A stretch of 58,313 nt of DNA from Azolla pinnata. Taxonomy: Eukaryota; Streptophyta; Polypodiopsida; Salviniales; Salviniaceae. Shown piece after piece: positions 21,898 through 32,035 of the stretch; the stretch's first letter is position 1; every line of letters begins with the position of its first letter. The position numbers and the translations under genes were made by a program. The DNA lies in NCBI GenBank assembly GCA_037176905.1, contig JBBBWG010028976.1, forward strand, positions 64,694 to 123,006, written 5' to 3'. The notes under the pieces were generated by a model, which was not told the origin of the DNA, searched no databases, and saw only the letters and a program-made list of their open reading frames with translations.

Positions 21898-24800
21898 ATG
21901 GCGATGATGCTGCAAGGCCCCCAGGCAGAGGAGAAGGAGGGCGATGGCGATGGCGGGTGGGAGGAGATGGAGGCCGCCTTCGGCGAGTTCCTGGCGGCGT
22001 ACCCGGCGTACAGAGAGACGACGGTGATGGACAGCCTGAGGAGGGAGGAGTACGGGCATCTGGAGCCGGAAGAATCAGGCGGAGGCGAGGCAGAATCGAG
22101 CGGGAGGATCGGATCAGCAGAAGATCGAGCAGAAGATCGAGCAGAAGGTCGAGCAGCAGACGATGCGGACGAGGATCAGATCGAGCAGGAGCAGAAGAGC
22201 GGAGGAGGAAGAAGAAGGTTCAGAAGAAGCAGCGGTTTGAAGCAGGTATGCTTGGACTACACAGGAGTAGGTCTCTTCTCGAGCTCGCAGCAGATCGTGA
22301 GAGAAACCGGCTATGGCGATGGTGGAGCTTCAGCATCTGCATCTGCATCTGCTTCTGCAGCTTCTGCTGCCATGGCGTTCGGGCTCTCCTACATCTCCCT
22401 GAACCTGGCGACGCACGCCATGTATCCTGAGGACGGAGGATTGGAAGCAGCCTTCAGGGATCGGATCCTGCGCTACCTCAACCTCGACAGGGACGACTTC
22501 TACCTCGTCTTCACCGCCAATTCCTTCTCCGCCTTCAGGCTCCTGGGAGAATCCTACCCCTTCCACGAATCCCCCAACCTGCTCTTGGCCTACGACCATC
22601 GATCGGAGGACATCGAAGCTCTGCGCGAGTGCGCAGCTTCGAGAAGGAGGTGGGGGCCTGCTTCTGCTTCTGCTGCTGCAAGGCCAAGCTCCAAGGTCCT
22701 GGCTATGGCAGCAGGAGAAGGAGGAGGAGGAGGAGGAGAAGGAGGATTCACCCGATCGGTGAACCTCGCTCCCCCGCACTTGAAGATCGATCCCGAAGAC
22801 CTGCGCAGGAAGCTCCTCCTCGCATCATCGCCATCGGCATCACGATCCGCATCTTCTTCCGCAGCAGCAGCAGCAGCATCGGCAGCATCGAGCCGGATTC
22901 AGTACCTCCGCAGAAGGCGCCGTGGCTATGGCTATGGCTATGGCGATTCCTCGATTCCTTCTTCGATCGAGATCGAGATGAAGAAGAAGAAGAAGGGGCT
23001 CTTCGCCTTCCCTTACGCGTCGCGGGTCACGGGCTGCCGCAATTCTTCGCGATGGATCCAAGATGCGCAGAGCCATGGCTGGCATGTGCTCCTCGATGTG
23101 ACCTCCATGGACGCGAAGATGCTCGGCTCCCTCGGCCTCTCCCTCTTCCTCCCCGACTTCGTCATCGGCTCCCTGTACCACGTCTTCGGGCGCGATCCTG
23201 CGGGCTTCGGCTGCCTCGCCATCCGCAAGACCGCCCTTCGCATCCTCGGCGATTCCTCCCGAGCTCGTGCCGTTGGCATGGTGAAGATCGTGCCCAAGAG
23301 CTGTGCATCGTCGGCAGTGAGCCATGGTGGCTTCATCTACAACTGTCTTAATGCATCGGATTGGCCTCGCCGAGCTGCTGCCGCTGATTGTGGTGGTGGT
23401 GATGGTGATGGTGATGGGAATGGGGATGAATCTGGTGATGAATCTGATGGTGATGGTGATGGGCATGGGAATGGGGATGAATCTGGTGATGAATCTGGTG
23501 ATGAATCTGATGGTGATGGTGATGGGGATGAATCTGGTGATGAATCTGGTGATGAATCTGGTGATGATGGTGCTGGGGATGAGTCTGAACATGCTGATGA
23601 ACAGCTGGAGAGCTCGAATCGAGGCCCCCCGCGGCACCATCATCATCATCATCGTCGACACGAATCTGACCCTGGCTCATCCTCCTCACCGCCCGATCGT
23701 GATCAGCTAGTGGCCGCTTCGATGCTCTCTGCCGATGCCGATCTGCAGATCGACAGATCGCTCTTCTACGATCGCGCCTCCTCCGCTTCTTCTTCGACCG
23801 GTTCAAAGGGCAAAAGCCATGAATCCTCCTCCGACATACATGCGCCTGCAAGGTCATTTGGGCAGGGATCGATATCAGCTAGGGACTGCGCCTATGGTCC
23901 CAACCATCGCAGCAGCTCTGCAGGCATTAGGAGCTCTGAGATCGGCGACAAGTCCAGATCGACGAAGAAGCCATTGCCATCACCGGGGTTCGGAGCCTCC
24001 TCATCATCATCAGCAGCAGCATCATCATCATCATCAGCAGCAGCAGCAGCATCATCATCATCAGCACCAGCAGCAGCAGCATCAGCATCAGCCAGCCATG
24101 GTGTGAAAGATCTGTTCTACTTGAATCGAAACTCCTCCCAGCACAACGCGGCGGCCCCCCTCCGAATCGAAGCACCATCGGGGGAGAAGAGGAAGGAGCC
24201 ATGGAAGAAGATTGCAGGGCACGGAGGCGCCGAAACGAGCAAGTCTCGCCGGGGAACGCCGATCGAAACAACAGAGTGGAGGGCCTTCTACAACGCTCGC
24301 AAGGCCAGATTGCGGATCTCCGCCGCCGAGTCATCATCCAGCAGCATATCATCGACGATTTCGGGTCCCCCGACGGCGAAGGATCGAATCGCGGAGGCCG
24401 AGATATGCTGCAAGGGCCTGGATCAAGCCGACCTCCTCGGGTACAAGAGGATCGCGATCCGGCTCCGATCCCTCTCGAGCTGGCTCATCTCCTCGCTGTC
24501 GCTGCTGAGGCACCCCGCAAACGGCCCCAAACTGGTGAGGATCTTCAGCCAAGCTGCTTCGCCCATCGATCGGGGCTCCGCCGTCGCCTTCTCGCTGCTT
24601 GATTCCGCTGGCAACGCGCTCGATCCGCGCCGAGTCCAGCTCCTCGCCGATCGCAACAACATCTCCCTCAGAGTCGGGATCATCGAAGGGACTCTTTCTG
24701 CTGCTCCTCCTCCTCCTCCTGCTGCTGCTGATGCTGCTGCTGATCATAGCTATGGCAATGATGCTAGCAGAACCATCGAGGGCTTCTTCTCGAGCTGCCT

Positions 24801-25011
24801 CGATCTCCCCGGCCACAAGTCGCGGCCCCGCGGGGGCTCCACCATTCACTCCATCCAAGTGCCTGTGGTGTATGCATCCCTGGGCTTCCTCAACAATTTC
24901 TCTGATGTATATAAGCTTTGGTCCTTTGTAAAGCAATTGCTTGATCCGGATTTTGTCCACAGAGAGCTCTGGCATTATCAAGCTCTTAACCAAGAAACGA
25001 TTGAGATTTGA
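21898..25011 (+). CDS. Molybdenum-cofactor-sulfurase-like PLP-fold protein
   Basis: Intronless, 1037 aa from the first ATG (21898). It matches the plant family of At5g66950/At2g23520/At5g51920-type proteins annotated as PLP-dependent transferases and related to the NifS-like half of Mo-cofactor sulfurase. Recognisable blocks are VCLDYTGVGLF (about 117), FGLSYISLNLATHAMY, YLVFTANSFSAFRLLGESYPF, GLFAFPYASRVTG, WHVLLDVTSMD, LGLSLFLPDFVIGS and FGRDPAGFGCLAI. The C-terminal block has EICCKGLDQADLLG and SLGFLNNFSDVYKLWSFVKQ. The Schiff-base lysine of true sulfurases (SFYKIFG) is replaced by His428 in SLYHVFG, so transferase activity is doubtful. Family members are about 870-900 aa; the excess lies in low-complexity inserts: Ser/Ala runs, and an acidic DGDG/DESG tract (about 497-566) written by GAT repeats. 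GC content is above that of the neighbours. Confidence 0.88.
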   Translation: MAMMLQGPQAEEKEGDGDGGWEEMEAAFGEFLAAYPAYRETTVMDSLRREEYGHLEPEESGGGEAESSGRIGSAEDRAEDRAEGRAADDADEDQIEQEQKSGGGRRRFRRSSGLKQVCLDYTGVGLFSSSQQIVRETGYGDGGASASASASASAASAAMAFGLSYISLNLATHAMYPEDGGLEAAFRDRILRYLNLDRDDFYLVFTANSFSAFRLLGESYPFHESPNLLLAYDHRSEDIEALRECAASRRRWGPASASAAARPSSKVLAMAAGEGGGGGGEGGFTRSVNLAPPHLKIDPEDLRRKLLLASSPSASRSASSSAAAAAASAASSRIQYLRRRRRGYGYGYGDSSIPSSIEIEMKKKKKGLFAFPYASRVTGCRNSSRWIQDAQSHGWHVLLDVTSMDAKMLGSLGLSLFLPDFVIGSLYHVFGRDPAGFGCLAIRKTALRILGDSSRARAVGMVKIVPKSCASSAVSHGGFIYNCLNASDWPRRAAAADCGGGDGDGDGNGDESGDESDGDGDGHGNGDESGDESGDESDGDGDGDESGDESGDESGDDGAGDESEHADEQLESSNRGPPRHHHHHHRRHESDPGSSSSPPDRDQLVAASMLSADADLQIDRSLFYDRASSASSSTGSKGKSHESSSDIHAPARSFGQGSISARDCAYGPNHRSSSAGIRSSEIGDKSRSTKKPLPSPGFGASSSSSAAASSSSSAAAAASSSSAPAAAASASASHGVKDLFYLNRNSSQHNAAAPLRIEAPSGEKRKEPWKKIAGHGGAETSKSRRGTPIETTEWRAFYNARKARLRISAAESSSSSISSTISGPPTAKDRIAEAEICCKGLDQADLLGYKRIAIRLRSLSSWLISSLSLLRHPANGPKLVRIFSQAASPIDRGSAVAFSLLDSAGNALDPRRVQLLADRNNISLRVGIIEGTLSAAPPPPPAAADAAADHSYGNDASRTIEGFFSSCLDLPGHKSRPRGGSTIHSIQVPVVYASLGFLNNFSDVYKLWSFVKQLLDPDFVHRELWHYQALNQETIEI

Positions 25012-25406
25012 TGTAATATATTGAACAGAACACAAACAACACTTGTTACACAATACAGAAATCAAAAGAATGGGTGGGGGGTTGGAAATTTCCATCTCCG
25101 TTTGTCCATAAACACACTTGCACAGTCTTTATTTCAATTTTCATCATCCAGAGAAGAAAAGAAGTGCCCAGATAAGGAGAGAGCTCTGGCATTATCGAGC
25201 TCTGAACCATGAAACGATTGAGATTTGATTGAGATTTGATGTATATTGAACAGAAGAACACTTGTCACACATACAGAAATCAAAAGAAGAGGGGGGGGGG
25301 GGAGGGGAGACTTCCCCTCCGTTGTCCATAAACAACTTGCACAGAGTCTTAATTCAATTTTCATCATCCAGAGAAGAAAAGAAGTGCCCAGATAAGGAGA
25401 TACTCT
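24961..25406. repeat. Tandem duplication of the sulfurase-like gene 3' end
   Basis: A block of about 217 bp (24961-25177) covering the last coding bases and the 3' UTR is repeated at 25178-25406. The second copy still reads RELWHYRALNHETIEI followed by a stop, against RELWHYQALNQETIEI in the gene. Both copies end with an identical TCATCATCCAGAGAAGAAAA word followed by GAAGTGCCCAGATAAGG. Copy 2 also carries a poly-G run (about 25291-25310). Only copy 1 is in frame with the gene. Confidence 0.92.
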
Positions 25407-26455
25407 GTTCATCATCCTTTTGTGTCAAATTTTATGTTGGTGTACAGTTGCTCAATATATGTGTTGAAACATCATCACAAACATTTTCAAACACTTCCTA
25501 CCCAAATGGAGCATTATGGGGACAAGACAATCCAAAAGAGTGACATCAATCTCTATCCGAGAAGTAGAGGGCTTCATTCATCTTGTGACGCTGAAAGCCT
25601 TCCTCCCATGATCCATTCAGCGCACAATTAAATCAAGTGTTAATCTGTGTCCTAAACAAAAACAATAACACCCTCGAAACAACAAATAGGGTTGGCTTTA
25701 ATGATATTCCATCTTGTGGCACAGGCTTTCTTGTAGATATTACAAATTATAGATGCAGTGGGATTTCTGAACACGCACAAGGTGTATCTACAACAGAACT
25801 CTACCTAGCTTTATGAACCGCATGCAATAATGACCTTCTACAATAATTAGCAGCTTCTCCTTTTCTGAAATGAAAATGATTTGTGATAAGTACTAAGAAT
25901 TCCTGACTTCACAAAAGGATCTATCTATCTACTACAGAAGTCTAAGCTAGCTAGCTTTATGAATCACATGCAACTCTCCTTTGAAATGAAAATTATTTGT
26001 GAAACAAGGACTATGCTCGTGACAGTAGGCAGGTAGAAAAACACGTGATTGTGAACATGGAACATGGAGATTAAACTAATTGCTTAAACATATATATCGC
26101 TTCTTACATCCTCTCAGAAACATTAAATGATTATTTTCCAAGTACATAAGCTTGAATTACCACAACAGTGATCTTTTATAGAGGAAAAGCCAAAAATCAG
26201 GATCACTGGGGTTCAGGATAGGCAGAACCATTTCAGTCTGTCTCTTTGGGCTAAAATGAATGTCAAGTATAAACTTGAAGGTTCTTCATGTCCTTTTTCT
26301 CTCTGTCCAAAGCCAAACGTAATCCTTCTCATTATACTGGACCTTATGGCTGCTTTAAAGTGAACGCAGTATCCAGACTACTCCATGTTACACAGAGGAA
26401 GAGCAATCAAATGGAGACCCAACTTGAAATTGTAGGAACCCATGAATACAAATCA
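25407..26455. other. Convergent 3' intergenic region
   Basis: AT-rich spacer between the 3' ends of the sulfurase-like gene (+) and the EMC8/9 gene (-). I see only scattered short frames and presumed 3' UTRs. The words CTATGAATCACATGCAA and TATGAACCGCATGCAA near 25960 and 25815 hint at an old local duplication. No gene is supported. Confidence 0.5.
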
Positions 26456-29070
26456 CTAGTCGAAGAAAGCTCGATTTGTCCAATCCCTGCAGATGGCAAG
26501 ATAATTTGTTAGAGAATCCGTGAATAATGATTTATCTCCAAATTTGACTAGAATGCTCCATAGCCTGAAATCGGGAGATGTCTAAGTAAGAAGCAATGCT
26601 TTCCCTCAATATAGATCAATGCTGTGTGGAAAGAAAATGATACATCTAATGGATAGAACATACTTGATTCCAAACGCTAAAGTGACAGAAACAGAAAAAA
26701 AGAGACAAAAAATGAGGGGTACAGAGAAGTACTAACTTTGTAACATCATCCAAATGATCATCAAAATCCACAATGTTTTGAACCCTGCCCTCTGCCAAGT
26801 AAGCTTCGATCAAGTTGTTAGCTGAGGCTCCTTTTAGTGTTAGTTCAGCACCAGAAGAGCCTGCTTGCTTCCAAGCTTTCCCAGAATCCCGTGTATACAG
26901 CTGTAAACAATACCACTTAATACCAGAAAGAAGTTGTACTTACATATTTAAAGAAAAAAAGGATTTGGAAATAAAAAAAATATGTCATACTTGAAACACT
27001 GGCTTTTGACTGTTACTCCCAGGCAATGAAGCAAGCTGCTTGTTGTCCAACTGTGTCATCACAGAACATTACCAAGTAAGTTGACTTGCAACGTATGAAC
27101 ATAGAAATTTGATTTGCATAAGCTGGTCCATTATGACTTACGACGAGTATAACCGCTTGTGGGCAGTATCGAATGATATGGTCACCAATTTTACGTGCAA
27201 GTGGATTCAAGTCTGAGTCATCAAACCTCTCATTTGCATGATAGTACCCAACAATTTGTAAATCAGAATCTTCCAAACCAATGTATTCTTCAATCTACAG
27301 ATACAGCACAAGCTTTCAAATGTTGGTAATGCTACTCGTTGGCAAGAGACAAGAGCAATCCCACACATCTCAGAACAAAGTAATTATCTGGTAATTTATA
27401 TTCCACTATCAAGTGTATGGAGATGCCATGTTTTAATTAGCCAGGGGTGTTGATGATTTCAAGAGGGCATCTACACATCATCAGATGAATGATTCAACAT
27501 TAAAACATTGAGAGGAAGGGGAAACTTAAAAAATACGGAGAAACAGTTTAAACAAGAGTCGCGAGGAAAAGCCAAAGTGAAGCAAAGAAACTCTAACAAA
27601 AGGAAAGCAACTGGTATTTTTTTCCACATCCATCAGCTGTAACATGAGCGATTAATAATGCTTTATTTCAAAGTGACATTTTTTCTGGATTCCAGGACAA
27701 GAAATGTTTTCTTCAAATATGATCCAGAAAATAAATAGTTTCTACACCAATAAACTTTTGCTCTGCTTATCAATGTACCTGTTACTGAAAACCTGTGTTT
27801 CAAAATGCATTTTGGCAAGGAATACGCCCTAAAGACAGTCCAATTCCTGAGAACTAAATGAAAAGAAAAAGGTATCACACCGACAGAAGAACTCTTAAAA
27901 ACATTCATGCATTCCTACTGGCCTTGATAAATTAAGGAAATTTTTTAGTCTTATAAACTACCTGGAGCGAGAAAGATGATATTTTTAAACACAGGTTACA
28001 ATATTCTGTTTGCTCTCATTTATAACAACGATCCTTTCTACATCTGTAGACCATCGCACAAATATTTGTTTCTTAGCATTGATGAGATGACATGGGCAAA
28101 GCACCCTGAGTTAATGATTGCTAGATGTTAAATCCACGATAGCTTACTGTTTCATCTACGCAACAATCACTTTCAGACTATACTAGATTCTACTCTACAA
28201 TGGGTAAAACAGTGATCTTTTTGGTAATTCTTAGATGCAAGCTTACAATATACATTTACTAATGTATATAGAGGAATTCAAATGTTTCCTGAAAAGCATA
28301 ACTGGCAACTACAAACGTAGAATGAGACATGGCCAGCTTAAAAAAGCAATATTCTTTTTCTAAAGGAATTGAGGGGAAGTGAACATAACCAGAAAGAAAA
28401 ACAAAGAATCGGTTCATCTCTACAAGCTTGGCAAAGAATGCACTTTCGTTTAAGAACGGTTTGATTTCGAAAAAGCTGGAGTGTCTTTAGAACAAGGTGA
28501 TATTTCTTTTTCGGATCAACAAATTCAAGCATGGATCCATCGACACTAGATCTCTAGTGGTTTCTAATTGAAAAGGATCAGCTAGGAGGATCCGTTTGAT
28601 TCTATCAGGACCCAGAAAAGCGCCATGAAATCACGAGAGACAGCAAATAAAACATAACCGTGCAACAGATGGATTCAAGCTCAACCATGTTTTCAGCGTA
28701 ATAGAAACTCATAAACCAACCAGATCCATCGGATTTATCTCTGCAAGAACAGACCACAAGAACGGATTTTTCCTTCGTTCAAAGGAGAAGTGCATTCCAA
28801 AGTTGCATTTTTTCCATCCGGGGGGCGGGGCGCAGAGAGAGAGAGTAGCGAAGCTTTGAGACTTACCTGAAGCAAGGAGAGCTCGAGCATGGGAAGGAGG
28901 GCGAGATGAGTGTGGAAGAGGGGGAAAGAATCGAGGATCTGCAGGGAATCATCGTCTTTGAGGTGGCCGACGAGAATGCCATTGACAGAAGAGGTTTTGT
29001 GCTTGAGGGGGTGGAGGACGGATTTGACGTAGGCCCGGTCCCCGAGGACGACCTTGCTGGGAATCGCCAT
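26456..29070 (-). CDS. EMC8: ER membrane protein complex subunit 8/9
   Basis: Cytosolic subunit of the ER membrane complex, which inserts tail-anchored and multi-pass membrane proteins. Five minus-strand exons (29070-28867, 27294-27142, 27050-26991, 26900-26737, 26486-26456), all GT-AG, join in phase to 203 aa; the Arabidopsis protein is about 208. Matching blocks are YVKSVLHPLKHKTSSVNGILVG, DSFPLFHTHLALLPMLELSL, QIVGYYHANERFDDSDL and FDDHLDDVTKDW. The fold belongs to the MPN group but lacks the metal-binding JAMM residues, as expected for this non-catalytic subunit. Plants usually have a single 8/9 gene. The 31-base terminal exon is small, but its split codon (AA|G) and DDVTKDW sequence support it. 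The first intron is 1.57 kb. A pure GAA run and a TG-rich array lie immediately upstream. Confidence 0.93.
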
Positions 29071-29097
29071 AGCCAGCCGAAAGAGGAGCAGAAACAG

Positions 29098-29156
29098 GGG
29101 AAGAAGAAGAAGAAGAAGAAGAAGAAGAAGAAGAAGAAGAAGACGAAGAAGAAGAA
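29098..29156. repeat. (GAA)n microsatellite in the EMC8/9 leader
   Basis: About 19 nearly uninterrupted GAA triplets on the + strand (TTC on the coding strand), 28 bp upstream of the EMC8/9 ATG and so probably inside its 5' UTR. Confidence 0.95.
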
Positions 29157-29189
29157 GCTTTTGGTTATTTACCAAAATAGCCTTGTATT

Positions 29190-29850
29190 TGAATGTGCAT
29201 GTGCATGTGCATGTATGTGTGGGCATGTATGTGTGCATGTGTATATGCATGTACATAAATGTTTGTGTGTGTGTGTGTGGATGTATGTGTGGGTATGTGT
29301 GCGCATGTATGTGTGCACGTGCATGTATGTGTGGGTATGTATGTATGCATGTGTATATGCATGTAGGTATGTGTGCATGTGCATGTGCATGTATGTGTGG
29401 GCATGTAAGTGTTCATGTGCATGTATGTGTGGGTATGTATGTCTACATCTGTATATTTTACATATGTGTGTGTGCATGTATGCGGGCGTGTCTGCACATG
29501 TATGTGTGTGTATGTGGGCATATGCATGCATGTGTGGGCATGTATGTGTGCATGTGCATGTATGTGTGGGTATGTATGTCTGCATGTGTATATGCATGTA
29601 CATATGTGTTTGTATGTGTGCGTGCATGTATGTGTGGGTATGTGTGCGCATGTATGTATGCATGTGCATGTATGTATGGGTATGTATGTCTACATGCGTA
29701 ATGTACATTCGTGTTGTATGTGTGGGTATGTGTGCGCATGTATGTATGCATGTGCATGTATGTATGGGTATGTATGTCTACATGCGTAATGTACATTCGT
29801 GTTGTATGTGTGGGTATGTGTGTGCATGTGCATGTATGTGTGTCATTTGG
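29190..29850. repeat. TGTATG/TGTGCATG alternating purine-pyrimidine array
   Basis: About 660 bp of GTATGTGTG, GCATGTGCATG and GGTATGTATG words, strictly alternating purine and pyrimidine over long runs. A unit of about 94 bp ending in TACATGCGTAATGTACATTC, followed by GTGTTGTA, is repeated near-perfectly at about 29632-29722 and 29727-29816. Such sequence can adopt Z-DNA. Frames through it (Cys/Met/Val or His/Thr runs) are not genes. Confidence 0.95.
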
Positions 29851-29859
29851 AACTGTCAT

Positions 29860-30345
29860 TTTTTGAGCCAAAATTTGTAAATATTAGAATAAATTCTACT
29901 GCTTTGAACCTTAATTGAATGTCTAAACTTGAATCAAAAGCTGATTATTTTCTATAATTTAGGATTTTACAAATTTGCCAATGCCAAGGCAAACGGAATA
30001 GAATAACTATTGTAGGTTGGATATGTTATAATTGAATATCCATGATTTAGCATAATTTAATGTATTTAGCCCGTGCTTAATGTGTTTAACCCTTGTTTAA
30101 CCCATCTTTAACCAAAATGTAATGTATTTATCTCATACCTGATGCATTTTAATCCATACTTAAATTAACATATTTAACCCGTACTAAAAGACAAAACATT
30201 AAAGTACAAGTTTGAAGTACTTATAAATTTTTTATGAATACTTTTAAAATACGTAACATATATCTTGTACGTGTACGATATGCTATGTATGTAAACAACA
30301 ATATATATATATATATATATATACCCTTGTTACATTCCGGTAACG
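29860..30345. repeat. AT-rich dispersed repeat, copy A, with (AT)n
   Basis: Contains degenerate ~20-bp words around TTAACCCGTACTTAA (30050-30200). They are followed by a segment (30225-30300) whose minus strand closely matches 38196-38290 on the + strand: both read TACRTAGCATAYYGTACRCGTACA and then ATGYTRCGTATTT. A perfect (AT)n run lies at 30301-30322. It appears to be an uncharacterised repeat family present twice in this window in opposite orientations. Confidence 0.65.
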
Positions 30346-30700
30346 ACGAGAGCTTTGCCAAACCCGAAAGAATCTCTAGATCAATCGATTGTTGATGACA
30401 CAAACATCTGGCCCTTCCTAATCTCTTCATACTAGCAGCTATCATGGACAGATACAGAAGAGCAGACAGAGCTAGGCTAGGGCAGAAGAGATAATTGAGA
30501 AAAAGATAGATGAAGTTGAGTATTGATTCTGTAATTTGCGTTGTTAACCTTGATTAGGATAAAGGTGAATCTCTGTATTTATACAGTTCCAGGACTCTTG
30601 CATGCAAGGGGGAGATGCATGCAAATGCTTCTAGAAAGTTCCAGAACTTTCTGGAACATCAGAAAGAGATATTAAATAATCTGTTGGCATTTTACATAAT
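30346..30700 (-). mobile_element. Possible Copia-type LTR fragment (minus)
   Basis: On the minus strand the order is a heat shock element (30656-30629), a TATA box (TATAAATA, 30583-30576), and a transcribed-looking region with a short ATG frame (30445 onward, MIAASMKRLGRARCLCHQQS). It ends near a GGAATGTAACAAGGG word at about 30336. This order, with TTCTAGAA-type clusters before TATAAATA, is what I associate with U3-R of plant Copia LTRs. I could not find matching TG/CA ends with target-site duplication, nor any gag-pol, so this is at most a solo or decayed LTR. It could equally be the promoter of an unannotated gene. Confidence 0.3.
30576..30656 (-). promoter_or_regulatory. Six-unit perfect heat shock element plus TATA box
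   Basis: From 30629 to 30656 the sequence is six consecutive alternating TTC and GAA triplets with exactly two bases between each (TTC 30629, GAA 30634, TTC 30639, GAA 30644, TTC 30649, GAA 30654). This is a perfect heat-shock-factor binding array. On the minus strand it lies about 46 bp upstream of TATAAATA (30583-30576), a normal spacing for a heat-inducible promoter firing leftward. Confidence 0.7.
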
Positions 30701-31060
30701 TCGAGGCTAGAATAATTGGCTCTTCAAACAAGGTCATGGGTTTGAAACCTATCTATATGACAAAAGCACCTAGAAAGAGAATCTTAAGTCTCCGCCTTCG
30801 AATCGATTTGATAAGGTTGCGGAACTTGCAACGTTAGCACATGCGTTGTTTTCGTGATGCATGCTACAATCATCACCATAGAAAGAACGTGCTCCAAATC
30901 TCCGACAGAGATCTCGATGAAAACCCAAGTAAAAAACAGAGGATTGACCAGTTAGATCGATGGCCAGACAAACACAAAGCCGCGTTTTGGGTTTTGGACA
31001 ATAATGCAACTGGCATGTGTGCGAGCAATGCGTACAAAAGCGTCTGTCTGTAAGTCGACA
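30701..31060. other. Intergenic, with a B-box-like motif
   Basis: No gene is recognised. GGTCATGGGTTTGAAACC at about 30732-30749 resembles a tRNA T-arm, but no matching A box or acceptor stem is seen. Short overlapping frames at 30770-31085 on both strands lack family resemblance. Confidence 0.4.
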
Positions 31061-31370
31061 CCATTGCATCCAAAGTCAAAGACATGCATCACTGTCTCAT
31101 GAATCATCATCACCATCACCATCATTATCATCATCACCATCATTATCATCATCATCATCACCACCACCATCATCATCATCACCGTCGTCGTCATTATCAT
31201 CATCATCATCGTCGTCGTCATCATCATCATCATCAGGGATACTCGCGAGCAGTACTTCGAGAGCGTTGCATCCAGATTCAAAGACATGCATCACTGTCTC
31301 ACCATCATCGCCATCATCATCACCACCACCACCACCACCACCACCACCACCACCACCACCATTGGCATGA
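31061..31370. repeat. Duplicated block with (CAT)n and (CAC)n arrays
   Basis: A unique block (TTGCATCCARATTCAAAGAC followed by ATGCATCACTGTCTCA) occurs at about 31066-31101 and 31265-31300. Each copy is followed by a CAT/CAC/CGT trinucleotide array (31107-31234 and 31300-31366). The array therefore grew as a unit with its flank. Confidence 0.9.
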
Positions 31371-32035
31371 TCATTCAAGGAACACCATCCAAGAGAGGAT
31401 CGATCGGCTCGATCGCTCTGCACAAATCGATCGGGCGATCATCTTGACCACGAAATAAGATGAACGACGAATACCAGAGGGGATCTGTGACGGAACCACT
31501 GACAGTGGCACAAGAGTTGACCAGGAGCCTCTCCCCCCCATCTATATGTGTAAATCATCTGGGAAAGCAAGGAGGGACATGGGATCGATGGACTCGTTAA
31601 GTTAATCCGAGGAAGATTCCAGAGGCCTCTCTGCTGGCTAGACCATGGATGATGATTAATGAAGTATGAGAGCATCCTGCAGAGCTCTGGGGTTTCAAAG
31701 ATCGATTTTCTGCAATGCAAGTCAAGCCAGGAAGCGGGGCCTCTTGGAAAAGAGCCCTCTTCGAGACAGAAGTCTCCGTGCCGTTCCTTCCATCCTTTTC
31801 CCTGATCCCCCTTCCATAGCCTCTGGGGCCTCTGTTTCGGCGGCCCTCGCTTCTGGGCATATATTCGCTGGAATCTTCCGATCTGACGAGTCAAGCCCAG
31901 CAACAAAATCCCCGGGGAGGCCAGGGTTTTTACGGGGCTTCTGTGACTGTGACGAGCCGAACACACAGCAGTGGCAGCAGATCCGAAGCCATTTCAGACC
32001 TTTGGGAAACGGAAATCGAGCTCTGGATCAAGCCT
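31371..32035. other. Intergenic, no supported gene
   Basis: Moderately GC-rich sequence with open frames on both strands (for example 31966-31439 minus and 31666-32094 plus) that lack any family resemblance and overlap each other. Possible far-upstream region of the stress-domain gene. Confidence 0.4.

Noticed and set aside
22629-24106. Frames on other strands within the sulfurase-like gene (up to 273 codons)
   Set aside because: Shadows of a GC-rich coding sequence; their His and Arg runs mirror the Asp/Ser repeats of the real frame.
28906-29880. Frame of 324 codons with Cys/Met/Val repeats
   Set aside because: Starts inside the EMC8/9 first exon on the opposite strand and then reads the TG-rich array.
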